Shown: positions 1 through 14,434, counted from the stretch's first letter. The stretch: 64,000 nucleotides of DNA from Azolla caroliniana (GCA_043228905.1 JBHGNT010000011.1:15872001-15936000); one strand, 5' to 3'. Notes: a model not told the origin generated them from the sequence alone. Made by a program: numbers and translations.

Positions 1-154
1 ACGTCTGGGGGTCTCGAAATGGGCGGCGATTCGATGGCCGGCCGCTCGAAGGAAGGAAGGCCATGCTCTCCATTCATGTAAATAAATCTTCCAAACCTCT
101 CTCTCTTTCTCTGTTTCTCTATTTCTCTGCACATGTGTGGGGCCAAAAGAATCC

Positions 155-3100
155 ATGGCGAAGCTCGGTACCTCTCCATCTCCGTCTCCGTCTCCGCGAC
201 CCCCCCTTCTTCTCTTCCTTCCTTCTCCATCGTCCCTGCCGCAGCTCTCTCTCTCCATGAAACACCTCAACCGCAACCCAACATCGAGAACAAGAGGAAA
301 GCGAACGGCGTCATGCTCCATCCGCTCAGATGCAATGAAGGTTTCCTCTGAAGAACTCAAGTCGCAGCTCGAATCGCTACATTCTGAAGCCGAGAGAACT
401 CGAGCTCGAGGTACGGAAAACATTCCATTATATGATACGCGTTGCTTGTAAGTCATCCGTGGTGGATGCTCACAGAACTGTGTGGTAAGTATTCATCATG
501 TCCGGTTTTCCTGTGTTCCAAGAAGAACGGAAGTGCTCGACCAACGTCTTAAATTTTTTAAAGGAGACCATTGGCTATATAGAGACGAAGACAATATATA
601 TTGCGTAGCTTATGGAGTGAGGAAGCTTCTCAGAACTCAAGAAACGTTTTTTATTGTATCTTGTAAATCTTTCATAATATACACATGTTCTGAGTCAGGC
701 ACCCGTGAGATCGCTCAAGAATCCAATGTATGAAAAGTTTTGTTATGTATCAACCGCAGTTTGGTTCCGTGTATGAGGAGAAAAATAAATTCTTTTTGTA
801 TGTATCTATACCTGGTAAATATTTGCGGTCATTATTGGGTGTGTTATCAGAAATGGAACCTTAAATTACTGTAAATCTTCGGTCAACCAACAGAATTTCT
901 AAATTTGCTTCCAACCAAGCCAAGTGTGGATCTTTCTTAGGATAGTTGCATGGACATTGGTTGACAAATATAACGATTCTTAAATAGTATTTAAAGGGAT
1001 GGATCACTTCAGAATTTAGCACTTTTCTGTATCCTCACTTTCTTTGCTTCCTTCCCAGATTCATATCTATCACCTGTCAACTCTTTCACAAAAAGGGTTT
1101 CGTGAGTGTCACCCATGCCATATTTTTGACACTGGTCGAATGAGTATGCTAACAGCTCTAACCTCATTCTTGACTGCCACTGTTGTCAAAGGTGTTGAAC
1201 CCTGTTCGCTCGAAGAAATCATGTAACAAACCTATTGCCAGAGTAGTTGGACCCTATCCCCATGCAAAATTCAAGAATGCAGATAGTTCCATTTATTTTG
1301 GTTATACAAAAGTTTAACATCATCACAAGTGAATGACAAATTGGCCTCAGCAACTGGACTTTGTTCCATTTCGAAAATTGGGAAGCATGTATCTTCACTG
1401 ATAAGAGAGCAGTCACACAATTAATCTTGACACATAACAAAATATTTTGTCATGTAACGATACGAGAGAGTAGTGACACAATTAATCTTGACACACAACA
1501 AAATATTTTGTCATGTAACGATGTATGTAAATAAATTTGTTGTTTGGGTGGTTCTTTGTGTTAGGAAGTATTGGTTAATGAAAATCGCCACCATACAGAC
1601 ACCTCTGTGAATTTTGGGACAGGGTTGAAGACCCTGGAAACTGTAATCGGTTAATGTAGGGCGTAAATTAGGCTAATTAGGAGAATGTAAAACAGACATA
1701 TCCCGCACTTCTCACTCCCACCGGCCAGCTAATAGGGATATACTGATTACCAAACTTGTAATAATGTACTAACTACATGAAATAGGATTCAAATGCCAAT
1801 GTTTTGGCGAGGTACATCTGGCTTTATGTAAATTTTATATGATATAGTACCATTGTATGTTTCAGCGAATGCAGCAAGGGGACGATTCATGCGGCTAACA
1901 GAATCTGTTGAGAAACTGAGGATGCGAGCTCGAATCGAGTTAAAAGCTGGTAAAGAAGAAAGTGCTAGACAACTCATAGCAGAAAAGCAAAAGATCATGC
2001 AAGCATTGGAAAGGTCTAAGAAACGGGCAGAGGTTCTTGAAGAACTTTCCAATAAGCTTGGTGAAGTATGTCAGATCATATTTTTGCTATGTCATATGAA
2101 TAACTTCTGTTCTGAATGATTTTTTGAGCCAAAGTTTGCCAACCATTTGTAATTCTCTCAATGAGATGAGAGGCATAGGATTCAGTAACTGAATGCTTTC
2201 ATAGTGCACAAGAAAAGGGGGTAAATGATAGCAACAGGATCTGGACTCTGTTATGATACTTCTTGTTAGTGGATGATGAAAATTTTGGTATGAATGTTGG
2301 CTCTTGTAGAGGGGTGTGGCAATAGCATTTGGGGTTTAAACAGGTGATTTAGTAACATTAGTTTCAGGCCTTAACATCCTGTAGTGGGAATTATACAAAG
2401 TGATGGTTTTCCCATGCAATTCCTACATTCCAGTCGCTGCATGGGAACATCATCATTCATATTGAATGCATTTTTCATCTTTGGGGAAAGTTGGATATCT
2501 GGTCACATGTCCAAAGGCACTGGTGGCGCAAATCTCTCTTTTGTTTTGCAGCCAGTTTGGGAGGTGAGTTACAACTCCGGAGATGTTGTTTTAATGTCCT
2601 TGAGCACCAGAAACATGACCCATGGAACTAAAAATGTTTTACAAAGCATTCCAGTGGGTCACCATATTCATCTGGTTAGTAATTCATGGAGACCTACTAA
2701 TGTGTGGCATCATCGTCAATGTCAATGTCTTTGTGATCTCCCTCTATCTTAGGTGGTATGGAGATGAGTGCTGTCCTTGTAACTTCAGTGGAAAGCCTAG
2801 AGCTGCTGTCAAGAGCTTTTCTACCAGTTCTTCCAAAGTATGCCTGAACCATCAAATTTACTCAAACTTGATTATGTGCATGCTTAATTAGTTTTTTATT
2901 GTAGTCATATGAGTAGTTTATCCAAAATTAATCCCAATAACGTATAGTTGATTTCTTCAATTAATTCTAATGCATGATATATCTCAATGTTTTGTTTTCA
3001 TGATTTTTTGAAACATTCTGGGACATTGTGAAATGTATCTGATTATTCATTCTGAGTATCTGGCAAAAAAATTTGTTTGTAATGCAAAAAAATTTGTTTG

Positions 3101-3858
3101 TAATGATATATAGTGGGAATTCTGAGCATGTTTTGAAGTTTTATCTTTATTTAAGAGTCTAAAAATCATAATTACCAATGTGTATGCTTCACACATTTGA
3201 TTGATTGTATTGGCAGGAAATGAAATGTATTCGGCAATATGAATGTTTTGCAGGCTATTTCTGGAAAGGAAACACAGCTAATCGCATTACTTTCAACATC
3301 AAACCCAGGCATAGATGACAAGAGCCCTGACAAAGTGACAAGTGTAAGAATTGTTTCACCAAAAGCAGAAGCTCTTGCAGTTGAAGAAAATGTTGGCTTG
3401 GATAATTCTGATCTAGATGAGGATGAGGCAGGGGATACTACATACAATGCTATACCTAATGCAGAGATGGAGCATAGTTTTTCTGAAGATACTAGTAGAC
3501 TAGATAAGGTGGATGATTCCATATCTGCAACTGGATCAGATTCATATATATGTTTCTTGTCAAAGATCGACAAAAATCTTGAAGAATTAGAGACACAATT
3601 ATATGACTTCATTCATGTTGCAACCATGATTCTGCCTGAGGATATTGATTTGACAAGTAATGAGAAGGTAACTACAGTTAACCAGATATGGCATGATGTG
3701 CGAAGTGTAAGGGCAAGGTAAAATTCACAAAAGATTGTTGTTTTTACCATTTTCTGGAAAATTAATCCCATGCTCAAATATCTCATATATATGCGCTCTC
3801 CAGGATCAAGTTGGTTCAGAATCAAGAAGACATAAACAGACATGGTGATGGTTCTTAA
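155..3858 (+). CDS. Coiled-coil protein of unknown function, 4 exons, about 324 aa
   Basis: Proposed coding exons are 155-410, 1866-2065, 3254-3717 and 3804-3858, all with GT-AG introns and matching phases (1, 0, 2), ending at TAA. The ATG at 155 has a good context (ATGG). The ATG at 257 in the same frame would give 290 aa. Residues 1-35 are rich in Ser, Pro and Leu and could be a targeting peptide. Residues about 62-155 are charged and heptad-like (SEELKSQLESLHSEAERTRA, then RLTESVEKLRMRARIELKAG), which suggests a long coiled coil. Residues about 170-260 are acidic and probably disordered, and a second helical stretch follows (FLSKIDKNLEELETQLYDFI). I do not recognise a named family and assign no function. 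The in-phase exons and alternating coding and non-coding character make a real gene likely. The last exon codes for only about 18 residues and is the least certain part. Confidence 0.75.
1404..1522. repeat. Two-copy tandem duplication in intron 1
   Basis: A unit of about 60 bp occurs twice in a row (1404-1461 and 1464-1522), both ending in TTTTGTCATGTAACGAT, with a few substitutions between copies. It lies in intron 1 of the coiled-coil gene. Confidence 0.9.
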
Positions 3859-5900
3859 TCCTACATCTCTGACATCTCTTATGTCTTATGACAAGTAAGA
3901 TATTTGTATCTTTCCTCAAGCTCCCATACTGTTGAATGTAACATGTAACTTGAACCACCACCGAGTTCTTGAAAACCCAAAGAAAATGATTACAATCGAA
4001 CACAGTGATATCTGTATAATGAGAAACTCAGTAAACTTTCAAAGAACAGTCTACTCGGAGATCATTTGCAGCATAGGGAAGACATCGAAATCTCCTTGAG
4101 TGAAAACATGAATATTCAATATATAGATATGAAATATGTTGAGCATAATGTGGCTGGCTGTGTTCCGTTTAACACACTCAAACAATAGATGTACTCATCC
4201 ATCATTTGAAGTGATTCTCGACATATATTTATAATATGTTCTTTCTCCTTCATAAGAAACACTTGACCGATGTATCTCACAGTTGATGAAATTCCAATGA
4301 AGTATCCTGTCAAATTGCCTGGTCTTTCAAGGCGTGGCACGTCAGTTTCATGCGAAGCGGTATTTATGAATTGATAAGAGTATTATCCGAATTCAATCAT
4401 TTGTATTATATAATTCTCGTTTGCCTAAAACTCTTGCTATTGGTTCATCTAAGGTGCACCATTATTGGATAATCATTTTGTCAAAGATATCTCAGTTTCA
4501 TGCAAATTGCTATTTATGATTGATAAGAGTATTATCCAGATTCAATCATCTGTATTCCCAAAAACACTTGTTATTGGCTCATCCAAGTTGCATCCTTATC
4601 AGGTAATTATCTTGTCAAAGATATATGAGTGTCACAAGGATTTGGAGCTCACAATCCTTGACGAGAGATTGGCAATTGTGGAGTTCTCTTCCTAATTTGG
4701 AGAAGTATTGCTATATTCAAGGACAAAGAACATCTAACACTCCATCTCTCCATACATTTATATACTGTGTCCACTTGGCTTGAGCCATGTATAGCCTACA
4801 TTGAGCTTGAACCTCCTATATTGTGTATAGATATTATATATGCAGCATAAGAGGGCTCTAAGGATATTACAACTATGATGATTTGATACAAAATTTGTGG
4901 TATTTATGGGTGTTGGCGTAGATTTGACAAGAGATGTAGATAAAAAGTTCTTGATGTGAGTAGAACTCAACACAATACTAGGATACGAAAGAATGCTAAT
5001 GACAATTTAGAAGCAGAACAAGTGTATCCAGCAAATCTTTGTCTTGAAGGTGATATCGAAGGTGGTCTTAAGCGTGAAATGCTATTAGCTATTTAAGGAA
5101 ATCCTGACATTGTATACATGTTAAGCATTCATAGATGGCATAACAATTAGAAACTAAACGTGTATGTATCCCCTCTATCAAAACATTTTTGACAATGTAG
5201 GATTTAATTCCTTGTCTCAGAAACTTGAAAATACCCTTCTAGATTATTTTGCGCATTTAATATTTCCTTTTACTACCTTGTCACATTATGGTCACGACGT
5301 AGTAGTTTAATTGTTGAGGGAAGGTTGTAAATTGTCAGGTATCTCAATCTGACCCTGCGCCTTAACCTGGCTTCCATTCGGTATTATGTACCCATGCGCC
5401 CCTAGCTATATGGGCTGATGGTATGCGATTTCCCACCATTTAAAAATACGGATCAAGTACATATTTTTTATCGCTGTAAGGGTCGGTGTAGTCTCCTCCA
5501 GGGCGTAGCCAGGACCTTTATCATATCATCTGAAACATTAAAAAATCCCCAAATTTCAGTAAAACAAAGTAACTATTGCATGAATCATTTTGTGTTTGGT
5601 TCAGATGCAAAAAGGGAACATCAAGAATTAGATCAAAGTTCCATTATTGATGTAGAAGAAAGAAAAAGAGAGGTCTTAGTGGCTTCTAAATGGCCAAAAT
5701 GGTCTCCAAATTTGATCAAGAGATTAAATCATATCCTAGTTCCAATTTAAATGTTGATATCAGTTGGTTCTTTGAAGCAATGGTCATTCTTCCCTAGTTT
5801 ACTACTGCCATGATGTTAACTCAATCAATTTACAAAAGAAATACAATTTACTAGATAATCAACAAAGTCTTGTGTTTCACAGAGTAGTAAGCAATAAGTT
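3859..5900. other. Spacer without a recognisable gene
   Basis: This is the stretch downstream of the coiled-coil gene. It holds only short open frames. It contains the diverged duplication at 4342-4625. At 5535-5748 (+) a short open stretch (LDQSSIIDVEERKREVLVAS) looks faintly coding, but I cannot assign it. Confidence 0.6.
4342..4625. repeat. Diverged tandem duplication, about 140-bp unit
   Basis: Copy 1 is 4342-4490 and copy 2 is 4491-4625. Both begin with TCAGTTTCATGC, share TTGATAAGAGTATTATCC and end with CTTGTCAAAGATAT or a close variant. The second copy sits in an open + frame (4465-4695), but the product is not recognisable. Confidence 0.85.
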
Positions 5901-5929
5901 AGTTCACAATTATTGATTTTATTCTACTA

Positions 5930-6620
5930 TTTCAAAGTTCCATTTCTCTTCAATGTATTGGCCACAAGAAGGCCAACGATATCAGTGGCTATAATTCCCT
6001 GTACTTTTGTAGTTATGTTGCCATGCAAGACGTTGACTTTTAAAAGGTATAGACATGGTATGTCTCTAAAAGAGTAATGTTTCAAAAATGTAAAGTTCAG
6101 AGCGTATGGTTCTGAAGTCATTCTCCTGTTTGCCCAACATGTGAGACACAAACAAGATCCTATCCTGCCACATTCTTTTCCATGCCTCTTTCACCATGTC
6201 ACGACCCCTATCCTGCACAATCACAAAATGCAGATCTTCCTCTGACATATTCTATACCGAACAACAAACCATATCCTCTGAATGAGCAGATTGCACTCAA
6301 GCATGTAGGGTTTGGCCTATCTCCTTGTTCATCCACATCACCACTTCCATGCTCTTATGCCACATTCTATTCAAACGTCCATGATTTTCAGAACATGTTT
6401 CAGTTTCAATCACAACAATATTATTTGAAATTGAACCGACACATTTTATTTGATCAAAGGTGATGCCACAAGCATGATACTAACTAAGGAGTGCATGTAC
6501 CCACCCATATGCAGGACAGATTTCAAGCTGTACATCTGGGCTTGCCTTATTCACCTGTTTCTCCATCAAGTTAATGGCCGTTTGTCCTCGTGCTCCTACA
6601 ATAACACATTAGTTGTCTGA
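5930..6620 (-). pseudogene. Unidentified broken coding-like fragment
   Basis: The minus strand reads as protein-like pieces interrupted by stops, such as VIVGARGQTAINLMEKQVNK and, further on, EDLHFVIVQDRGRDMVKEAW. The composition looks like decayed coding DNA, perhaps from a transposable element. I recognise no family. It lies where the 3' part of the FKBP-like gene would be expected, but it bears no resemblance to an FKBP domain. Confidence 0.3.
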
Positions 6621-7571
6621 TTGGAGAGATTGACCTCGCCGTCAAATCCTCTACTTCAAAGCACAATCTATTCAGAACTTTCAACATCAAAATCATATTG
6701 GCAACTACCAGAATATTTTGTCAAGTATCCAGACTGCCACACAATGCATTACATAATCCAGTTCAAAATCTTACCATTCCTACAATGTAGACAGTTCCCT
6801 CAGCATTATGGTTAAGACATTTCATTCCAATACATTATTGAAAATCTCAGGGAGTAGGCGGCATTATGGTCACAGCACAGGTTAGACGTCAAGGTAGGAT
6901 TATATAGTTATTTAAGACACAGGTTACTGTCACAGAATTAAACACTGCCTTGAAATTCTGAAATTCCAGTTCAAAATTAAAATTTCAAATAATCAGTATG
7001 TCTGTATTAGCATACAACCAATCCAGATGACAACTACCCATGAACTCAATCAAAAAAACTTAAGGAGTTGTGGTTGAAAATGAACCAATAACAAACTCCA
7101 AAAGCTGAATTACCTTTCTCTATAAACATTTCACTCCTCATTGACAAAGTCAAAACACACCAATAGCATGTCAAAAAAACCACCCATGAATTCATAGGCA
7201 TAGTTGAAAAACAATTCAAATTAAAAAAGTCCGTGAATTTGAATTTGTTGGAATTCCGTGATAACTCTAATACCTGCAAATCAGGTCAACAAGAAAAGAA
7301 AGACCAAATCCATGTTTAAACTTGAAAATTTTACCATTTTAATCAACTAGACCCATAAAGAAATTGAAACGCAAAACCAGATATTCACCTCAAACAACGT
7401 GATACATTCACAATTTTCATTATTTACCCTGTGCAACAAAAACCAAGGAAACAAATATATAATCTACATTTAGATTTTAATTAACAAATATATAATCTAT
7501 CCTACCAAATATGATATAATATAAAGCTTTTTCAAACTTATGATCCTGTTAAAAGAACACTTTGAATATAC

Positions 7572-10401
7572 CTTCTTTCCGGGCTTTTTTTGCTTGCCAT
7601 TTGGTTCTCCCACAGACACATTCTCAGTTTCATAATGCTTTTTGACTTTATGTTGTTTACTAGGAGTTTTATCTTTCCCTTCTTTCAAAGGAGTTCCGTT
7701 GTCATTTTGTAATGATTGTGTATCCAAGGGCTCTTCTTTCTGCTCTGATTCCTTTTTCTTTTTATGTTTCTTCTTCTTCTTCGCACTTTCTGATGTTGCA
7801 TTGGTTTTATCCACTGATGTATCTTGACCATTCTCAGGTGCTCTTGTGGGCTCTGGAGATGGCTTTGTCTCAGATAACCTGAAACATTGTCATCTTCCGT
7901 CTCAAAAAGAATGGTGATACAAATACAATATATACTCTCATTTACAAAAATTGCAGAACTTTGTTTGCTGATCTAATTGGCCGAATTTCCTTTTGATGAA
8001 GGAAATGATAGGAAATTGTAAGGAAATACAAAAACATTCTCTTAGTTTCGTAGAAAAATATGGATACAAACAAAAGAAAATGATGAAAAAAAGACCAAAG
8101 AATATTTTATATAAATTTTCAATGAAAAGTACACAGGATTCAACCAGAGATCAAGGTGCCAAACCCTCATGTAATTAAAAGAGGTTAAGAAAATATTCAA
8201 AGGAAAATCATACAAACCTTTTCTTAGTAGACCGAGTATCTTGGGCTTCAACTTTCCTTTTCTTACTCACAGAAGCATCATTCTTATCATCGTGTTCACT
8301 ACTGACAATGGAATTAGTGACACCATCACTGCTAATACCACCATTAGCTACTACTTCTTTGTTACTCTCCTTACCAGCATCACTGTTCTCATCCCTTGAT
8401 GGTACTGTGGGTATTATTGCTTGTTTGCTTTCTTTAGAGGTCATGGCATTAGTGACACCATCACTGCTAATACCACCATTAGATACTTCTTTCTTACTCT
8501 CCTTACCAGCATCACTATTCTCATCCTTTGATGGTACTATGGGTATTATCTTTGGTTTTCTTTCTTTAGAGACCTTATCATCCTTTGCTTTGAGTTTAAC
8601 TGTATGTTTTTATTGAACGTTAATGGAATCATATCTCCAACAACAGACTATGTAATTCATGAATGTGAAAGGAAATCTATATATATATAGACATATACAT
8701 ATACCTCGTGATTTAGGAAGGGGAATCAGTTCATCTTCATCGGTTGTCTCCTCAACATCCGAATAAACATCATCGTCTTCATATTCATCCTCATTGTCAT
8801 CATCATCTTCTTCTTCTTCTTCTTCATCATCGTCACAAATGAAGTCATCCATACTGAAAGTGGTTATGGAATAAGCAGTGGCAGAAACTATCTAACACCA
8901 GGAAGAAGCAGTGTATTTGCTCTCAAACGTCAACCATACTCAATACACCCTTCAAATGAACCATTAAAGGTAACATATATCCTTTAAGACTGAACTAAAG
9001 GCTAATCGAAGGTGAAGTAGATCCTTTAAACTGCATTATACACTAACTAACAAGGGGAAAATAGAACTAGGTTTATCTGCAATAAAGACATAAATATTAA
9101 AGGGAAAATGGATTCTTTGAACTGAGTAAGATATTAATGTTTGAAGGATACGAACCACCATCTTCATCGTCTTCATCATGACTCTCTTCATCAGAGTATC
9201 CATCGTCTTCCACATCTTCACCAGGCTCATCGTCCTCGTAAGAGCCTTCAAAATACCCAACAAGGTGGACGCTGGCGGATCCTTTGACAGAGATGGCAAT
9301 GTCGTCCTCGAAGTAGAGGTCAAGGGAGCAGCTCTCGGAGATTCCAGGGAGAAGGGAACAGAGATAAAGAGAAGGAGAGGGAGAGGATCCATGACCTGCT
9401 CGGCATTTCACAATGACTCTCTCCCCCTTCACTGGCTTCCTCCCCAGAGTGGCCTGAAATAGGTGTACCATTAAAGTTATAGAAAAACACGGATACAATC
9501 ACATGCACAAAAGCCTGCATAGAAAGGGTGTAGGGTTGGAGGTAAGGAAATGAACTATGGGTACAAAGTGAAAATTTTCCACGTAAAGGATTTGGTAAGT
9601 GGGTGTCTATATTGAAGAATTTTTATTGTAAATATTGCTGCTTTGTGCATGCTCACTATCCCCTAAGGAGTAAGTAAAAAGGGGGTGATTGTGCAGGGTT
9701 GAGGAATGCCTGAGAAAGTAAATCAGAAATGTGAAGATGAAGGTGGAGAGCATTGGTTGGACAAGTGTGATATATATATATATACACATATATACATATA
9801 CATATACACTACTCTGAACTTGTTCAGAGCAAAATAGAACATATACAGATTGGTGTCATGGAATCCATTCATGCCTGAGGCTAAAAACGAAGGAGAAAGA
9901 GAAAAAGAGAGAGATGAAAGAGGTTTAGGCATAAATAGAAGAAGGAGACGGAGATCAGATAGAACAATATGAATCGATACAGAGTGACAGAGAAAGCGAG
10001 AGCATTAAAAATGAACCCACACGGAAAGAGAATGATCCGAGGAGACAGTCAAAATCCATGCTCATATAGACACACACACACACAGGATGATGCTGAATGA
10101 CGATGACGATGAATGATGGAACAATAAGAAATCGACGGAATGAGAGAACGGTCGCAAACCTGGGAGATATGAAGGCGTGAGCCGCCATAGTCAGAGCGAG
10201 CGAGCCTGAACGTCTGCTTCGGCTTCACTTCAACACCTGGGAAAGAAAGAAAAGCACATGACAGTCACAAATTCAATGTCTGCTCACCCCCATAGCTAAT
10301 GAATGCTTCAGAATGAATGGTTGGAGGACTGAAATGGATGGAAGGAAAAAGACGGATGGATGGATGGATGGATGGATAAGAGGCTTACCCCAGAACTCCA
10401 T
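7572..10401 (-). CDS. FKBP53/FKBP43-like nuclear protein (nucleoplasmin-like N-terminus), FKBP domain not found
   Basis: Exons on the minus strand are 10401-10389, 10236-10160, 9453-9152, 8853-8705, 8599-8218 and 7878-7572, with consistent phases (1, 0, 2, 1, 2, 0), giving 410 residues. The N-terminus (MEFWGVEVKPKQ, then RLHISQATLG, LYLCSLLPG, VHLVGYFEG) matches the nucleoplasmin-like domain of plant nuclear FKBPs and is also shared with HD2-type proteins. Asp/Glu-rich tracts follow at about residues 107-175, then a duplicated 45-residue unit (191-279), a basic motif SKKRKVE that may be a nuclear signal, and Lys-rich runs (AKKKKKHKKKK). Family members are histone chaperones with a C-terminal peptidyl-prolyl isomerase domain. 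After GKQKKPGKK the frame meets a GTATAT donor. If unspliced it ends 24 codons later at 7497. No FKBP-domain exon is visible on the minus strand down to 3.9 kb, so the gene is either truncated or has a 3' end I cannot see. DELIPLPKS resembles a conserved FKBP53 linker and argues against HD2. Confidence 0.8.
8304..8570 (-). repeat. In-frame tandem duplication within exon 5 of the FKBP-like gene
   Basis: Two units (8570-8439 and 8438-8304) encode 44 and 45 residues each. Both contain VPS[KR]DENSDAGKES and NGGISSDGVTN. The period is 132-135 nt, so the reading frame is kept. Confidence 0.95.
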
Positions 10402-10530
10402 CGCAGGAGAAGAGGTCTCGAGCCGCATATAATCTCTCTCTGTCTCTGTCTCTGTCTCTGTCTCTAGCTCTGTCACCCTCTCTCTGTATCTCTGTTTGTC
10501 GCCTCCCTCTCTCTGTGTGTATGTGTGTCT
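10315..10530. repeat. Microsatellites around the FKBP-like start codon
   Basis: A GGAT run lies in intron 1, and CTCTGT/CTCTCT runs lie in the 5' leader of the FKBP-like gene. Open frames over these runs are low-complexity artefacts. Confidence 0.85.
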
Positions 10531-10611
10531 TCGCGCGCTTCTTATTATGTTCTATTTGTGTTTAAGAGAGTGATTGAGTGAGTGAGTTTGTGTGTGTGTG
10601 TGTGTGTGTTT

Positions 10612-10827
10612 AAACCCTAATATAATTTATGTGTGTGTGTTAAACCCTAATATAATTTGTGTATGTGCATTTGAAACCCTAATATATACATATTTGTGTG
10701 TGTGTGTGTGTGTGTTAAACCCTACTATAATTTGTGTGTGTGCATTTGAAACCCTAATATATTTTGTGTATGTGTGTTTAAACCCTAATATAATATGTGG
10801 GTAGGTCGGTCAGTCGGTAAACCCTAA
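10612..10827. promoter_or_regulatory. Telo-box cluster upstream of the FKBP-like gene
   Basis: Six exact AAACCCTAA motifs (10612, 10642, 10674, 10749, 10780, 10819) and one AAACCCTAC (10717) occur, most followed by TATAAT-like sequence and separated by TG-rich DNA. The telo-box is a known plant promoter element, often near genes for ribosome and growth functions. The cluster lies about 210-430 bp upstream of the ATG at 10401. It may also be read as a minisatellite built on a telomere-like core. Confidence 0.75.
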
Positions 10828-12782
10828 TATAATGTTGTATGCAAAGCGCCTAATTTGTGTGGGTGTGGGTGGGTATACAATGTTGTGTGTGAAGCATTAG
10901 TTTAGACCTCCTCCCCTTGTTTCCATAAGTTATCCTATATTATACAATGGGCGATGGAACACAAACAAGACTACCACGACCGTGAAATTTACGAGCCTTG
11001 CCCATTATGGAACTCACTTTTAGTTCACCAGATGGGGAGATGGGGCACCCAATCCAAATGACAGTGGACAAACAAACACACTTGGCTTCTCCAACAAATA
11101 GCCCAAAAGAGCATAAGAATGATTGGTTGATCGCATCTCCCTTTAGGTTGATGGATTCTTGTGTGAGTGTGGCATATTTCTTATATTTAGACAAACCAAT
11201 GGGGGCACCCTTCCTCAATCATCAAAAGTTGTATGTTGATCACTCCATTCCAACTATCACTTGCCCTATTTATCTTGAAACTAGAACATTGTCCAACTTG
11301 CTTACATTCAATATCAATTGTGTGCCCCCTATTTATTTCCCTTGCTAGATTGCACTCTTCATGCCCGTTTTACTTTGGATACAAACATTCCTTTATCTTC
11401 ATTGGTCCTAGGATCCTTGGTGTCTAAAATCAAACCTTTTATTGAGGATTTCATCCTTTCAAATAAGTTAAGGAATTTCTATTTCTAGTAATTTTGAAGA
11501 TGACAGATGGGTCATTGGATGGTTTGGCTCATCAAAATGGGGCGAATCCTTATCGTATAGATAGTGCATTTGTTTCTAAGCATGCAATTCCTAGAATCAA
11601 GATGGAGATTCCATCTAAAGTAGTTACAAAATGCATTCCACCCCTTAATAGTTTTTTTAGAGGAGTCTCTCGTACCATTGCTTTCAATCTCATTGTTAGT
11701 GTGCATATTTTAATTGCTTTGAGATTGCAGAAACTCACAATTAGATCAACTTTATAAATCCTTCTGACAAATATTTATCCATCAGCATAAACTATCAAGT
11801 AGCACTAATCTTGTTCCAGATTTTGTGCAAGTTCATGCCCTAGTTTTTACAAAAACTTTCGCATCAATATTTACCATTGTCATTTTCAAGATCATTTTCT
11901 TGCTCATGATTCAATATTGGTTTTAGTTTGTATACATACGTCCGAGTTCTAGAACTCTATGAACGTACCTATGATGTCTTCTTAGAGTTCCTTTTATATA
12001 TCATGACTTCTCTGATCATTTCAGCAAGTATTTGGAAGCTTTCAAACCACCATAAGTACATGATTTGTTCTATGGTTTACAAAATTAGTATAATATTGCC
12101 ATAGGGTCAATATATGGGATAACTCTTCCCAACCTCCCTATTCAATGGATCAAACTACAATATCCATTAGCGACTCTAGTTCTTTGCACAAGCTTTGTAA
12201 AGTTGGCAACTCATTTCAATATTGGCATATCCAATACAACATTTGGCTGCATTGCACAATTGGCTACTGAACTCCTTAATAAATTCATTACTTTTTTGAG
12301 ATCTTAGTAGAATGATTTGGCTTCGCCCTCATAAAGAGGTATACAAAAGTAAGCTGCTCAAAACAAATAATAAGAACATATAATTTTGAGCGTATCATAT
12401 GCTACACCAGTCTAGTCTAACCTTTTGACTGTTTCAACACAAATATATCTCAACAAAATAAGACCACAACAGCCTATGATTACAATCTTGACAGACACCT
12501 CAATGCCAAGGACATGCCTCATTGTCTGCAGAGTACACCTTGCAAAAATCAGAGATTCAAACATCTAGCAAAATAATTAGAACTTGTTATATGTAAATTT
12601 ACTAAAAACGATCTGATAAACTAAAATAAATCACTAACAAATCCTCTTTTTTTAACAAATAGTCCCTCGGACATGTGAGTGAACATAAAAAAAGGCTTAC
12701 AAATCAAAGAGAGACAATAAGCATTACTCAAATGTCATACAAAATACCAAAATGATTCACAGCATTTTTGCCAAAATGCCAT
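10828..12782. other. Spacer without a recognisable gene
   Basis: AT-rich DNA between the divergent end of the FKBP-like gene and the 3' end of RPS15. Short open frames at 10940-11218 (-) and 11494-11757 (+) have no family resemblance that I can name. They may be old transposon debris. Confidence 0.6.
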
Positions 12783-12839
12783 ACAAAACGCTTCTATCTA
12801 CTTCAGAGGATTGAACCGAACTCTACAAAACACTTCTAT

Positions 12840-12859
<20 letters not shown>
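12783..12859. repeat. 42-bp tandem duplication across the RPS15 stop codon
   Basis: The last coding bases of RPS15 and adjoining 3' sequence (12825-12859) are repeated downstream at 12783-12817, sharing CTTCTATCTACTTCAGAGGA. The second copy falls in the 3' UTR and does not alter the protein. Confidence 0.9.

Positions 12860-14434
<1,575 letters not shown>

Noticed and set aside
3172-3612. Minus-strand frame of 146 codons
   Set aside because: It is the antisense shadow of exon 3 of the coiled-coil gene.
8610-8852. Stand-alone small acidic protein of 80 codons
   Set aside because: It is exon 4 of the FKBP-like gene plus intron read-through; splice sites and phase fit the neighbours.
10592-10827. 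Interstitial telomere tract
   Set aside because: The AAACCCTAA words are not in the continuous seven-base register of plant telomeres; they are isolated motifs in TG-rich DNA.
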